Counted from the stretch's first letter, positions 18,593 through 27,619 are shown. The stretch is DNA of 64,000 nt from Streptomyces sp. STR69 (GCF_024519455.1 NZ_JALJRY010000020.1:124001-188000); one strand, 5' to 3'. Notes: a model not told the origin generated them from the letters alone. Numbers and translations: made by a program.

Positions 18593-19232
18593 CTCCCACG
18601 CCGGCTGCGTCGGCCGCGCCGCCCAGGCGGCCGAACTGCCTTTCGTGGGAGGCCCGTTGGGATCGGGGCGCGACTTCCTGGGGCCCTTCTTCGACACCGA
18701 CGCCACCGACCTCACCTTCCGGCAGGCCGGGACACAGCGGTTGTACCGCGAGTTCCTCGACACCCTCGACGTGACCGCACTCGCCGGACTGCGGGTGCCG
18801 CTGGTGTGCACCTTCGGCCTGAGCGCCCACACCGTCGCCACCCGACAGAACTGGGACCTCTACCGCGACCGGCACGGAACCGTCCCCGACACCTTCCTGC
18901 GCAGCGGCCTCTTCGCCGACCTGATCCGCGCGACCACCCGCGGCGCACTCGCCTTCTACGACCACGCCGCCGCCCTGGGACTGCGCGTCCTGGCGCCCCT
19001 GCCGCCCCAGCGCGTCCCCGGCATGTCCGACCCGGAGGTCTTCTTCGCCGCGCAGCACATCCTCGTGGACGAACTCACCGCGAGGGGCGTCGAGTTGGTC
19101 GACCTGAGGACCCGCGTCACCGACCACACCGGCCTGCAGCGCCCCGCCTTCTGCCAGCCGGACGACACCATCCACGGCAACCTCGCCTTCGGCCGCCTCG
19201 TCGTGTCCGAACTCCTCGACCGAGGCCTGTGA
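18537..19232 (+). CDS. SGNH/GDSL-like hydrolase of the NRPS cluster
   Basis: 231-residue protein beginning FLLLGDSHAG (Gly18-Asp19-Ser20-His21), which matches block I of SGNH/GDSL hydrolases with Ser20 as nucleophile. A C-terminal DDTIHGN (about 209-215) could supply the catalytic Asp and His. LVCTFGLSAHT in the middle recalls block III-like loops. GTG at 18537 overlaps the GSCFA gene; GGAGAGG lies 11 bases upstream. With GSCFA it forms a pair of SGNH-fold proteins directly downstream of the synthetases, so an acyl-ester-forming or acyl-ester-cleaving step on the product is a reasonable inference. No exact relative was recognised. Confidence 0.7.
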   Translation: MTTQCSTTTTPARFLLLGDSHAGCVGRAAQAAELPFVGGPLGSGRDFLGPFFDTDATDLTFRQAGTQRLYREFLDTLDVTALAGLRVPLVCTFGLSAHTVATRQNWDLYRDRHGTVPDTFLRSGLFADLIRATTRGALAFYDHAAALGLRVLAPLPPQRVPGMSDPEVFFAAQHILVDELTARGVELVDLRTRVTDHTGLQRPAFCQPDDTIHGNLAFGRLVVSELLDRGL

Positions 19233-19270
19233 GCCTCGCCCCTTCCCCACCGAAACCAAGGAGGTCCCTC

Positions 19271-20149
19271 ATGGAGGACTACGCGCTCAAGGCCGTCGAG
19301 CGGCTCACCACCCGTCCCGCCGAGCCCTACGACACCCTGTCCGTCGCCCCGATCACCCCGCTGCTCGGTGCGGAGGTCACCGGCCTCGACCTGTCCCGGG
19401 AGCTGACACCCCAGCAGGAGAAGGAACTCAAGCACGCGTTCCAGACCCACCACGTCCTGGTCTTCCGCGACCAGGACATCACCCCCGAGGAACACAAGCG
19501 GTTCGCAGGCGTCTTCGGCGAACTGCACCCCGTCGCCCTCGCACCCGAGGGATCCGACCCGTACATCCTGGAGATCAAGGCGACCAAGGAGTCCCGGGCG
19601 GTGGCCGGCAACGGCTGGCACGCCGACGGCACCGCCGACCCCGAACCCTCCCTCGGATCACTGCTCTACATCACCACCGTCCCCGAGGGCGGCAGCGGCG
19701 GCGACACCGTCTTCGCCAACATGCACCTCGCCTACGAACTGCTCTCACCGGCGATGCGGAGCTTCCTCGAAGGCCTCACCGCACTCCACGACGGAGCCCT
19801 GCCCTGGACCGCCGCCGGACAGACCCCGCCGCCCGAGTACGACGTACCGCGCACCGAGCAGCCGGTCGTCGTCCGGCATCCGGAGAACGACCGCAAGCTG
19901 CTGTTCGTCAACGCCCCCTACACCTCCCACATCACCCAGCTGTCCCGCGCCGAGAGCGACGCCCTCCTCGACCTGCTCTACGCGCACATAGCCCACACTC
20001 CGCTGCTGCACTGCCGGGTCCGCTGGCAGGAGCGCACCCTTGTCCTCTGGGACAACCGCAGCGTCCAGCACCATGCCGTCTGGGACTACTTCCCGCACAC
20101 CCGGGAGGGCCGCCGCGTGGCCGTCAACGGCAGTTCCCTGCAGGCCTGA
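19271..20149 (+). CDS. TauD/TfdA-family Fe(II)/2-oxoglutarate dioxygenase
   Basis: 292-residue dioxygenase that would hydroxylate an unactivated carbon using 2-oxoglutarate and O2. The iron facial triad is visible: His117 and Asp119 in WHADGT and His267 in the NRSVQHHAVWDY motif. The Arg cluster REGRR (278-282) would bind the 2-oxoglutarate carboxylate. N-terminal LLGAEVTGLDLSREL and HHVLVFRDQDIT are typical of the family. ATG at 19271 follows AGGAGGT, 38 bases after the SGNH gene, in the same direction. In detoxin/rimosamide-type clusters a TauD-like enzyme is a conserved core gene thought to hydroxylate the proline-derived ring; the same role is inferred here. Confidence 0.93.
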   Translation: MEDYALKAVERLTTRPAEPYDTLSVAPITPLLGAEVTGLDLSRELTPQQEKELKHAFQTHHVLVFRDQDITPEEHKRFAGVFGELHPVALAPEGSDPYILEIKATKESRAVAGNGWHADGTADPEPSLGSLLYITTVPEGGSGGDTVFANMHLAYELLSPAMRSFLEGLTALHDGALPWTAAGQTPPPEYDVPRTEQPVVVRHPENDRKLLFVNAPYTSHITQLSRAESDALLDLLYAHIAHTPLLHCRVRWQERTLVLWDNRSVQHHAVWDYFPHTREGRRVAVNGSSLQA

Positions 20150-20152
20150 GCC

Positions 20153-20833
20153 ATGCCCACGACCGATATCTTTCCCACCGCGGCCCCGGCCTGGCTGCGG
20201 GACGTCGCCGCGGACCTCCACGAGCAGTTGCCGATGGACGTCCGGGACGACTGGAGGGCCCGTCTGCACGACCTTCTCGCCGAAGTCCCGGACGCGGGAG
20301 GCCTGTTCGCCGTCCATGTCTGGCAGGCCGCGACGGTCCTGCCGCTCCTCGCCGAGGGGGTGCAGGAGGGGGAGGCCGCCGTGTTCGAGGCTCCGGGGGA
20401 CCTGCACCGTGCGGCGGCGCACGGCTGGACGCCGGACCGGGACACCTGGAGAACGACGCTCACCCCGATGCTCCTGCACCTCTACGACGCGGCCTACGAC
20501 CGGACCGGCGCGTACACCGAGGCCCACACGGGCGCCCGCGACTACGCGCTGGCCAACGGTTTCGCCGCGGCGGAGGCGGACGGATACGGCCACGAGTACG
20601 CCCGGCTGAGCAGCGACGCGAACGCTCGGGCCTGCGCCGAGGCCCACGCACAGGCACTCGGTCCCGCATTGGCACGGGCCTACGCGGACGACGGGTGCGA
20701 GGCGTACGCCGACACGTTTCCCGCCGCCCAACTCCGGGCCGTCGTACGGGTCATGGCGGAACGCGGCGACCCGGCCCCGGCCGCGCGACTGGCGGAGGGG
20801 CTCCTCTCGGCGCTGGCGACACCGGGGCCGTAG
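20153..20833 (+). CDS. Hypothetical protein, coupled to the dioxygenase gene
   Basis: 226-residue soluble, Ala-rich, mostly helical-looking protein of unknown function. It has no signal peptide, membrane segment or recognised catalytic motif. It contains VHVWQAATVLPLLAEGV in the first third and a Tyr/Ala-rich middle (GARDYALANGFAAAEADG). The ATG starts three bases after the dioxygenase stop with no clear ribosome site, implying translation by coupling. It could be the last gene of the biosynthetic operon or an unrelated neighbour; nothing in it decides this. Confidence 0.7.
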   Translation: MPTTDIFPTAAPAWLRDVAADLHEQLPMDVRDDWRARLHDLLAEVPDAGGLFAVHVWQAATVLPLLAEGVQEGEAAVFEAPGDLHRAAAHGWTPDRDTWRTTLTPMLLHLYDAAYDRTGAYTEAHTGARDYALANGFAAAEADGYGHEYARLSSDANARACAEAHAQALGPALARAYADDGCEAYADTFPAAQLRAVVRVMAERGDPAPAARLAEGLLSALATPGP

Positions 20834-20904
20834 GCGGCGGGTTCCCCGAATGCACCTGTGTACGGCACTGGACACGGCGGCCGGGTCCATACACGATCCC
20901 GTGC

Positions 20905-21678
20905 ATGACAGTCGAGGACGCCATCACCGCCACCGCCGACCGGATCGCCGCGCTGCTCCCGGCGGGGACCGACCCGCGGACGCCGCTGCCGGGCGCCGAG
21001 TGGACGGTGGGTGAGGCGGCGGCGCACCTCGCGCTGGCGGGGAAGCTGATGGGGGACATCGGGGCGGGCAAGACACGGCACTACGGCGACGGTACGCCCG
21101 GCGGGCTCGCGGCGGCCAACAGCGCGTCCCTGGCCGCCTTTCCGGAGCGGGATCCGGTGGTCCTCGGCACGGTGATAGCGGACCAGGCCCGGGCCTTCGT
21201 CACGGCCGCCGCAGGCCGCTCGCCGCAGGAGCAGGTGCTGACACCGATGGGGCCGATGGACCTGGCCACCCTGGGCTCGTACCTGCTCACGCATCTGCTC
21301 GGGCACGGCTACGACATCGCGGTCGCGCTGCGCCGGCCGCACATGGTGAGCCGGGAGGTCGTCCCGTTCACGCTGCCCTTCATGCGGCTCGCCATGCCGC
21401 GCGTCGTGAACGCCGGCGCGGCCGGTCACCACGCGTGTTACGTGGTGCGGACCGGCCGCGACCGCTTCGCCGTCACCTTCACGGACGGGGTCCCCGCGGT
21501 CAGCGACGAGCCGCCCCGGCGGCCCGACTGCACGATCGCCATCGACCCCGTCGCCTTCCTCCTCCTCGCCCTCGGCCGCTGGAGTGCCCCCACCACCATG
21601 GCCCGCGCCAAGGTGATCGTCTGGGGCCGCAAACCGTGGCTCGGGCCGCGCTTCCCGGGGCTGTTCACGGCGCCGTAG
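20905..21678 (+). CDS. Maleylpyruvate isomerase/DinB-like protein with SCP2-type C-terminus
   Basis: 257-residue protein. The N-terminal half (EWTVGEAAAHLALAGKLM, then LLTHLLGHGYDIA) has the His-containing helices of mycothiol-dependent maleylpyruvate isomerase/DinB four-helix bundles. The C-terminal part (about 150-257: FAVTFTDGVPAV, PDCTIAIDPVAFLLLALGR) resembles a sterol-carrier-protein-2 fold. This pairing is common in actinomycete mycothiol-linked proteins of unknown substrate. ATG at 20905 is chosen because it starts the conserved MTVEDAI segment; a longer frame upstream overlaps the previous gene and lacks homology-like sequence. It ends 18 bases from the convergent carboxypeptidase gene. 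Confidence 0.8.
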   Translation: MTVEDAITATADRIAALLPAGTDPRTPLPGAEWTVGEAAAHLALAGKLMGDIGAGKTRHYGDGTPGGLAAANSASLAAFPERDPVVLGTVIADQARAFVTAAAGRSPQEQVLTPMGPMDLATLGSYLLTHLLGHGYDIAVALRRPHMVSREVVPFTLPFMRLAMPRVVNAGAAGHHACYVVRTGRDRFAVTFTDGVPAVSDEPPRRPDCTIAIDPVAFLLLALGRWSAPTTMARAKVIVWGRKPWLGPRFPGLFTAP

Positions 21679-21696
21679 CCGACGCCCTGAACTTAC

Positions 21697-23016
21697 CTAC
21701 GCCCAGCAGCCGTTGACGGTGGCGGCGAGGCCGTCGAGGGCGTCCTTCGTGGCGGCGGGGTCGGCGGTGGAGTTGTTCTCGATGAAGGAGAAGACCTTCC
21801 AGTTCCCGTCCGCCGCCTTGGTCAGTCCGCTCAGCGCGATCGCACCGGTGAGCGTGCCCGTCTTGGCCATCACCTTGCCGACCGCGCACTGGGAGTCGGC
21901 GGTGTCGAACCGGCCCCACTCGGGTCCCAGCGTCGAGCCGGCCTCGCCCGCGACGGGCAGTCCGTCCACGATGTACTTCAGCGTCGGGGCGTTGGCCGGG
22001 TCGTCGGCCAGGTCGAGGATGTCGGCGATGGTCTGCGCCGGGATGCGGTTGGAGCGGGACAGCCCGCTGCCGTCGTGGATCTCGAAGTTGGCCAGCGAGA
22101 TGCCGTACTGCGTGAGGACCTGGCGAACGACCGCCGTGCCGTCCTCGAAGGTGGCCGGGCGGCCCGAGGCGAGCGCCGTCATCCGGAGCAGGGTCTCGGC
22201 GATATCGTTGTCACTCACCTTGAGCATGTGCTCCACGATGGCCGACAGCGCCGCGGACCGGTGCTCCGCCACGGGGACGGCTCCGGTGCCCGCCACGCCG
22301 TGGACGACACTGCCGGTGACCGTGACACCTTGCGCGGCGAGGAGCTTCGCGAAGGTCTGGCCGGCGTCCAGGGACGTGTCCGTGACGTGGTGGCCGTCGA
22401 CCACCAACGCCCGTACGGGAGCGATGGAGTCGGGGTAGTAGCCGTCGTTCCAGCCGACGGCGAGCGAGGGCTGGGGGAAGAGGCTGTCGTCCACCTGGAC
22501 CTTCACCGAGGTCAGGCCCGCGCTCTTCAGACCCGCGACGACGGTCGTGACCATCGCGCCGAGGTCGGCGGAGGTCAGGGTGCGGTCCCCGCCCCCGACC
22601 AGGGTGAGCGTACCGGCGTCGTAGACGACCTTCGTGGTGAAGCGGTGATCGGGGCCGAGGACCGTGAGCGCGGCCGTCGAGGTGCCGAGCTTGGTGTTGG
22701 ACGCCGGCATCAGCGCGGTGGTCGCGTCATGGCCCCACACGACGTTGTTGGACTGCGCGTCGATGACCACCCCGCTGAGCGTGGTGCCGAGCCGGGTGTC
22801 CTGGATGCGGGTGTCGAGGTTGGTCGCGATCTTCTGCTCGGAGGGGTCGAGCGTGGCGGCGGTCCGCCCGGCGGCGAACGCGGACGTGCCGAACAGGATC
22901 GTCCCGGCGACGGGGGCGGTCACCGCGATGACGGCGACCCGGCGGAACATCGGACTGACCGTTCTGCTCTTGCGGTGGCGTCCGCTCGCGTGGTCGGTGG
23001 AGGGGGAGTTGGGCAT
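21697..23016 (-). CDS. dacB: D-alanyl-D-alanine carboxypeptidase/endopeptidase (PBP4, peptidase S13)
   Basis: 439-residue exported penicillin-binding protein that trims or cleaves peptidoglycan cross-links outside the membrane. An N-terminal signal region (Arg/Lys-rich start, then hydrophobic AVIAVTAPVAGTILFG and an AFAAG cleavage area near residue 49) is followed by the active-site SxxK (Ser106-Asn-Thr-Lys109 in PASNTK). The second motif is SDND and the third KTGTL near the C-terminus. Ser-Lys, SxN and KTG are all intact. ATG at 23016 has GAGGCGG directly upstream. It stands alone on the minus strand, downstream of the large phosphatase gene and convergent with the SCP2 gene. Confidence 0.93.
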   Translation of the reverse strand: MPNSPSTDHASGRHRKSRTVSPMFRRVAVIAVTAPVAGTILFGTSAFAAGRTAATLDPSEQKIATNLDTRIQDTRLGTTLSGVVIDAQSNNVVWGHDATTALMPASNTKLGTSTAALTVLGPDHRFTTKVVYDAGTLTLVGGGDRTLTSADLGAMVTTVVAGLKSAGLTSVKVQVDDSLFPQPSLAVGWNDGYYPDSIAPVRALVVDGHHVTDTSLDAGQTFAKLLAAQGVTVTGSVVHGVAGTGAVPVAEHRSAALSAIVEHMLKVSDNDIAETLLRMTALASGRPATFEDGTAVVRQVLTQYGISLANFEIHDGSGLSRSNRIPAQTIADILDLADDPANAPTLKYIVDGLPVAGEAGSTLGPEWGRFDTADSQCAVGKVMAKTGTLTGAIALSGLTKAADGNWKVFSFIENNSTADPAATKDALDGLAATVNGCWA

Positions 23017-23157
23017 GGCCGCCTCGGTGCAGGGGGGTGTGAGTGGGGGCGTACGAAAGATCCGGGGATCTTGAAAGGGGAAAGTAACAGCTCCAACTCA
23101 CGTTACCCATGGGTACGTTGTGAAGAGCAGGAGCCTGGCCGATTTACGACGGTGCCG

Positions 23158-26115
23158 TCAGTCGTCGTCCCCGAAGGGCAGCGCGTCGAGGTCCCCGGTG
23201 AAGCCCTCCAGGCTCGGGAACATCAACTCCAAGGCGTCGTCCGGCAGTTCCTGCCGGGCGCCCGAGGCGGTCAGCGCCTGCTCCGTCCAGATGCACTTGC
23301 CCGTCGATGTATAGCGCGTGCCCCAGCGCTGGGTGAGAGCGGTGATCAGCTGCAGGCCGCGCCCGCCCTCGTCGGTGTCCGTGGCGCGGCGGATACGCGG
23401 CATCGTCAGACTGCCGTCGAAGACCTCGCAGATCAGCTCGGCGCCGTGCAGGAGGCGCAGGCTGACCGGGCCCTTCGCATGCCGCACCACATTGCCCACC
23501 AGCTCGCTGGCCAGGAGTTCCGTGGTCGGGGCCAGATCCTCCAGTCCCCAGGTGCTCAGCTGCTCCCGCACATGACGGCGGGCCTGACCGGCCGCTCGCG
23601 GATCCTCGGGCAGCGACCAGGACGCGATCTTGTCGGGGGTCAGGGCGTGCAGCCGGGCGACGAGCAGCGCGGCGTCGTCGGCCGTCGGATGCTCGGCGGG
23701 GAGCAGACCCGCCGTGAGGGTGTCGCACAGCCGCTCCAGGCCCGCTCGCCCCAGGTCCGCCTCCCCGCCGGACCTGTGCGCCGCGCTCAGCAGCCGCGCC
23801 AGATCCGCCATGCCCTCGTCCATCTCACGCTTCGACGACTCCACCAGACCGTCGGTGTAGAGGACCAGCAGACTTCCCTCCGGCACCTTCAACTCCACCG
23901 TCTCGAAAGGCGGTTCCGCCGCGCCGAGCGGCGGGTCGGCCGACAGCTTGGGGAAGTGCACCGTGCCGTCCGGGTGGACCACGGCCGGCGGCGGATGACC
24001 GGCCGCGGCGATGGAACAGATCTGGGTCGTCGAGTCGTAGAGCGCGTACAGACACGTCACGTACGACTCCTCGCCCATCCCGGCGACGAGGTCGTTCAGA
24101 TGGCTCATGATCTCGTCGGGCGGCAGCTCCAGATCGGCGAGGGTGTGCAGCGCGGTACGCAGCCGGCCCATCGTCGCCGCCTCCGGCAGACCGTGGCCCA
24201 TCACATCGCCCACCACGAGGGCCACCTGACCGCCCGACAGCGGGATGATGTCGTACCAGTCGCCGCCCACGTCCATGCCCTGGCCCGCCGGGAGGTAACG
24301 GGCGGCGGCGGTGCACGCCGGCAGCTCGGGAAGCGCCCGGGGAAGCAGACTGCGCTGCAGCTCACGGGAACGGTCGTGCTCGGCGTCGTAGAGCCGGGCT
24401 CGTTCCAGTGCCTGGGCGACCAGGGCGCAGATCGTGGCGAGCAGGGTGCGTTCCTCGTCGGTGAGCCGGCGCGGGTGGTCGAAGGCCACGACGCAGACGC
24501 CGAAGGTGTGGCCGGACGCGGTCAGCGGGAGGAACGCCCACGCCTGCTTCTCGGCCCTGGCCGGTCTGGCGGCCAGCTCGGGGTAGCGGGCCGAGTACTC
24601 GTCGACCGAGGAGAGGAACAGCGGCACCCCGGACGCGATCACGTCCCAGGACGGCTCGCCGGGGGTCCGGGCGTGGCCGTCGACAACGCCGAGGAATTCC
24701 TCCGGGTAGCCGTCCGCTCCCACGGTGTACAGCCGGTCGCCCTCGATGGCCTGCACCAGAAGTCCGGTCGCGGCGAACGGCGGCAGCACCCGGCGGGCGA
24801 CCGCGGCCACCACGTCCTGCGAGGTCGTCGCCTTGGCGAGGGCGGCCGTCAGTTCCCCGATCCGGGCCGCGCGCCGGGCCGCCGCCAGCTCGGACGCCCT
24901 GCGCTCCTCCTCGTGCTGCCGTTTCTCGGTGACGTCGGTGAGATAGAGGGTCACTCCGTCGGGCCCCGGGACCAGCCGCAGGTGGTGGCGACGGCCGGTG
25001 CCCTCCAACTGGGCGTCGAAGCCGACCGGCGTCTCCTCGGCCGCGGCCTTCCGGCAGCGGTCCTCCAGGCCCGGGACGTTCCGTACCGTGGGCAGCTCCC
25101 ACAGGAGGCGCCCGAACAGCTCCTCTTCGGACAGGCCCAGCGTTCGCTCCGCCTCCAGGTTGGCGAAGGTGATGCGCCAGTCGTCGTCCACGGCGAGGAA
25201 CCCGTCGCTCATATGGCGCAGGGCCCGGCTGAGGGAGTCCCGGGCGGACCGTGACTCGTTGCTCTCCCAGCCCACGCCGATCATCCGGAGCGGCTCACCG
25301 TGCTCGTCGTAGGTCGCCCGGCCCCGGGCCTGGGTCCAGCCGTACGTCCCGTCCAGGCGGCGCACCCGGTACTCGGCCTCGTACACGCCGTGGTCGCGGA
25401 TCGCCCGGCCGGCCGCGTCCAGCGTCGGCGCCAGGTCGTCGGGGTGGACGATCCGCATCCAGTTCTCGATCTTGCCGGTGTAGTCCTCGGGCCTGGTGCC
25501 GTAGAGCTCCAGGGCCGCCTCGTCCCAGATCAGCTCGCCGCTGCGGATGTCCCAGTCCCACGAACCGACGCTGACCTGCTTCAGCGCCTGCCGCAGCCGG
25601 TCACGGTGGCCGGCCGGCTCCGTGCTGGAGGGGCCGGAGGGAGGCGGCGCCTGGCTCATGCGCTCCTCGGTCCAGGCGACCAGGTCCCGGAGGAAGGCCC
25701 ACTGCCGCGGTGTGGGCTCACCCTGCTCGCCCATCAGGACCGTGAGCGCGCCGATGCTGCGGTCCCCGCCGGACACCGGCACGGCGGCCAGGCCGGTGCC
25801 GGGCCAGGAGAGCTTCTGGCCCGCGGACCGGCTCACGGGCGCGGGCTCCACCGGAACCCACACACCGCTGCCCTGGTGCAGCGCCCTGGCCGGGGCCGTC
25901 GGGCCCTCCTGGTCGATGATCTCCCACGGGCGGGTCAGGGCGGGAGGCAGACCGGTCGACGACACCAGCCGCAGCGCTGACATCGGGCCACGCAGATGAA
26001 TCGCTCCACCGAGGGCCCCCAGCTCGCCCACCGCGTGCTGCAGTGCCAGCCGGAAGACTTCGCTCTCGGTGACGCCGGGGTCCACAGTGCCGAGCAGAGC
26101 CAGACGTGCGTTCAT
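23158..26115 (-). CDS. PAS/GAF sensor with PP2C-type (SpoIIE) phosphatase and HATPase domain
   Basis: 985-residue cytosolic multidomain regulator. Order: N-terminal GAF-like region (1-150), PAS 1 (about 175-300; SWDWDIRSGELIWDEAA, WMRIVHPDD), PAS 2 (about 305-410; FLAVDDDWRITFAN), GAF (about 440-590), SpoIIE/PP2C phosphatase (about 605-820; GGDWYDIIPL, VGDVMGHG, LVLYTDGLVE, DDAALLVAR) and a C-terminal HATPase_c anti-sigma-kinase-like domain (ASELVGNVVRHA, DEGGRGLQLI). Such Streptomyces proteins dephosphorylate anti-anti-sigma factors. The start codon at 26115 has no Shine-Dalgarno but a TAAAAT box only 7 bases upstream, suggesting a leaderless transcript (inference). It is transcribed divergently from the RutA-like gene. 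Confidence 0.93.
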   Translation of the reverse strand: MNARLALLGTVDPGVTESEVFRLALQHAVGELGALGGAIHLRGPMSALRLVSSTGLPPALTRPWEIIDQEGPTAPARALHQGSGVWVPVEPAPVSRSAGQKLSWPGTGLAAVPVSGGDRSIGALTVLMGEQGEPTPRQWAFLRDLVAWTEERMSQAPPPSGPSSTEPAGHRDRLRQALKQVSVGSWDWDIRSGELIWDEAALELYGTRPEDYTGKIENWMRIVHPDDLAPTLDAAGRAIRDHGVYEAEYRVRRLDGTYGWTQARGRATYDEHGEPLRMIGVGWESNESRSARDSLSRALRHMSDGFLAVDDDWRITFANLEAERTLGLSEEELFGRLLWELPTVRNVPGLEDRCRKAAAEETPVGFDAQLEGTGRRHHLRLVPGPDGVTLYLTDVTEKRQHEEERRASELAAARRAARIGELTAALAKATTSQDVVAAVARRVLPPFAATGLLVQAIEGDRLYTVGADGYPEEFLGVVDGHARTPGEPSWDVIASGVPLFLSSVDEYSARYPELAARPARAEKQAWAFLPLTASGHTFGVCVVAFDHPRRLTDEERTLLATICALVAQALERARLYDAEHDRSRELQRSLLPRALPELPACTAAARYLPAGQGMDVGGDWYDIIPLSGGQVALVVGDVMGHGLPEAATMGRLRTALHTLADLELPPDEIMSHLNDLVAGMGEESYVTCLYALYDSTTQICSIAAAGHPPPAVVHPDGTVHFPKLSADPPLGAAEPPFETVELKVPEGSLLVLYTDGLVESSKREMDEGMADLARLLSAAHRSGGEADLGRAGLERLCDTLTAGLLPAEHPTADDAALLVARLHALTPDKIASWSLPEDPRAAGQARRHVREQLSTWGLEDLAPTTELLASELVGNVVRHAKGPVSLRLLHGAELICEVFDGSLTMPRIRRATDTDEGGRGLQLITALTQRWGTRYTSTGKCIWTEQALTASGARQELPDDALELMFPSLEGFTGDLDALPFGDDD

Positions 26116-26448
26116 ACCGTAAATTTTACCGTTCCCGCCTCACATGACACGGTGCTCCGCAGGACTCCCACCTTTGGCTCAAGCTGTCGCCCACGGCTCT
26201 CAACAACCAGCGCTCCAGGCCGAGTTGCATCGGAGTTCCGCCGATGTTCCCTCGGGTGACAATACTCGGCATCCGGGACACCCGCGCCCTGTGCGACGGA
26301 AGGGCCCGTCGGCGGTGCGGCGTTCACGGAACGGGTGGCAAGCGGTAACGACCGACGACTACCTTCGTGGTCGTCCAGGAACCCCTTGATCATGCCCGCA
26401 CGTTGTCACACCGTCAGGCTCACCGCCCACCCGCCAACGAGGAGCGGC
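26116..26448. promoter_or_regulatory. Divergent intergenic region with a short hairpin
   Basis: 333 bases between the phosphatase and the RutA-like gene, with no gene seen. On the minus strand TAAAAT sits 7 bases before the phosphatase start. On the plus strand GACGACTAC (26354-26362) and GTGGTCGTC (26367-26375) form a 9-pair stem with one G-T wobble around a CTTC tetraloop, 74 bases before the monooxygenase start. It may be part of its leader. Confidence 0.35.
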
Positions 26449-27522
26449 ATGGACATCGGCGTATTCATCCCCATCGGCAACAACGGCTGGCTCATATCGA
26501 AGAGCGCGCCCCAGTACCGCCCGAGCTTCGAGCTGAACAAGGCCATCGTGCAGAAGGCCGAGGAGCACGGGCTCGACTTCGCGCTGTCGATGATCAAGCT
26601 CAAGGGATTCGGCGGTGAGACGGAGTTCTGGGACCACAACCTGGAGTCGTTCACCCTGATGGCGGGCCTGGCCGCCGTCACGGAGCGGATCAAGCTGTAC
26701 GCCTCCACCCCCATCCTGGTGCTGCCCCCGGCGATCGTCGCGCGGATGGCCACGACGATCGACTCCATCGCTCCCGGCCGCTTCGGCATCAACATCGTCA
26801 CGGGCTGGGCCCCCGGCGAGTACTCCCAGATGGACCTGTGGCCCGGCGACGAACACTTCGGCAACCGCTACGCCCGCGCCGCCGAGTACGTCACCGTGAT
26901 GAAGGAGCTGTGGAGCGAGGGCGTCAGCAACTTCAAGGGCGAGTTCTACGAGATGGACGACTGCGTGCTGTCCCCGCGCCCGGCGGACGGCCACATCGAC
27001 ATCGTTGCCGCCGGACAGAGCAACACTGGGATCCGGTTTGCCGCCGAGCACGCCGAGTACAACTTCATCCTCGGCAGCGGTGTCAACACCCCCCTCGCGC
27101 TGTCGGGCACCACGGCCACGCTCGTGGAAGCGGCCGAGGAGACCGGCCGTGACGTGGGCGCGCTCTCCCTCTTCATGGTCATCGCCGACGAGACCGACGA
27201 GGCCGCCCGCGCCAAGTGGCAGGACTACCACGACAACGCCGACCACGCGGCGCTGGCGTACATGGCCGGTGAATCGGCCACCGACACCACCGCCGACGAC
27301 ACCTCCACCGCCCGCACCATCGTGCTGCCCGAGGGCGCGGTCAACTTCAACATGGGCACACTGGTCGGGTCGTACGAGACCGTCGCGAGGATGCTCGACG
27401 AGGTCGCCGAGGTCGAGGGCACCAAGGGCATCATGCTCGTCTTCGACGACTTCCTCGAAGGCCTGGAGAACTTCGGTACGCGTATCCAGCCGCTGATGAA
27501 GTCCCGGGCACAGTCCCGCTGA
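26449..27522 (+). CDS. rutA: RutA-like flavin-dependent pyrimidine monooxygenase
   Basis: 357-residue bacterial luciferase-like monooxygenase. RutA uses FMNH2 and O2 to open the uracil/thymine ring to ureidoacrylate. The RutA-type N-terminus is clear (GVFIPIGNNGWLISKSAPQY), followed by DFALSMIKLKGFGG, INIVTGWAPGEYSQMDLW and SPRPADGHIDIVAAGQS, which match that subfamily rather than general LLM enzymes. An insert rich in Thr/Asp (about 275-300) is unusual. ATG at 26449 follows GAGGAG. The isochorismatase-family gene starts 97 bases later, mirroring rutA-rutB, but no rutC-G or dedicated reductase follows. Confidence 0.85.
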   Translation: MDIGVFIPIGNNGWLISKSAPQYRPSFELNKAIVQKAEEHGLDFALSMIKLKGFGGETEFWDHNLESFTLMAGLAAVTERIKLYASTPILVLPPAIVARMATTIDSIAPGRFGINIVTGWAPGEYSQMDLWPGDEHFGNRYARAAEYVTVMKELWSEGVSNFKGEFYEMDDCVLSPRPADGHIDIVAAGQSNTGIRFAAEHAEYNFILGSGVNTPLALSGTTATLVEAAEETGRDVGALSLFMVIADETDEAARAKWQDYHDNADHAALAYMAGESATDTTADDTSTARTIVLPEGAVNFNMGTLVGSYETVARMLDEVAEVEGTKGIMLVFDDFLEGLENFGTRIQPLMKSRAQSR

Positions 27523-27619
27523 CCCCTTTCCGCGCGAAGGCGGCCCCGGAGCCGGACACACCCACTGTCCGACCGCTCCGGGCGTCGCTCCGGACCCGCC
27601 AGGACAGGAAGGACGCGCC

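Noticed and set aside
22075..25254. 1059-codon plus-strand open frame over the phosphatase and carboxypeptidase genes
   Set aside because: Antisense shadow; both minus-strand genes have complete domain signatures.
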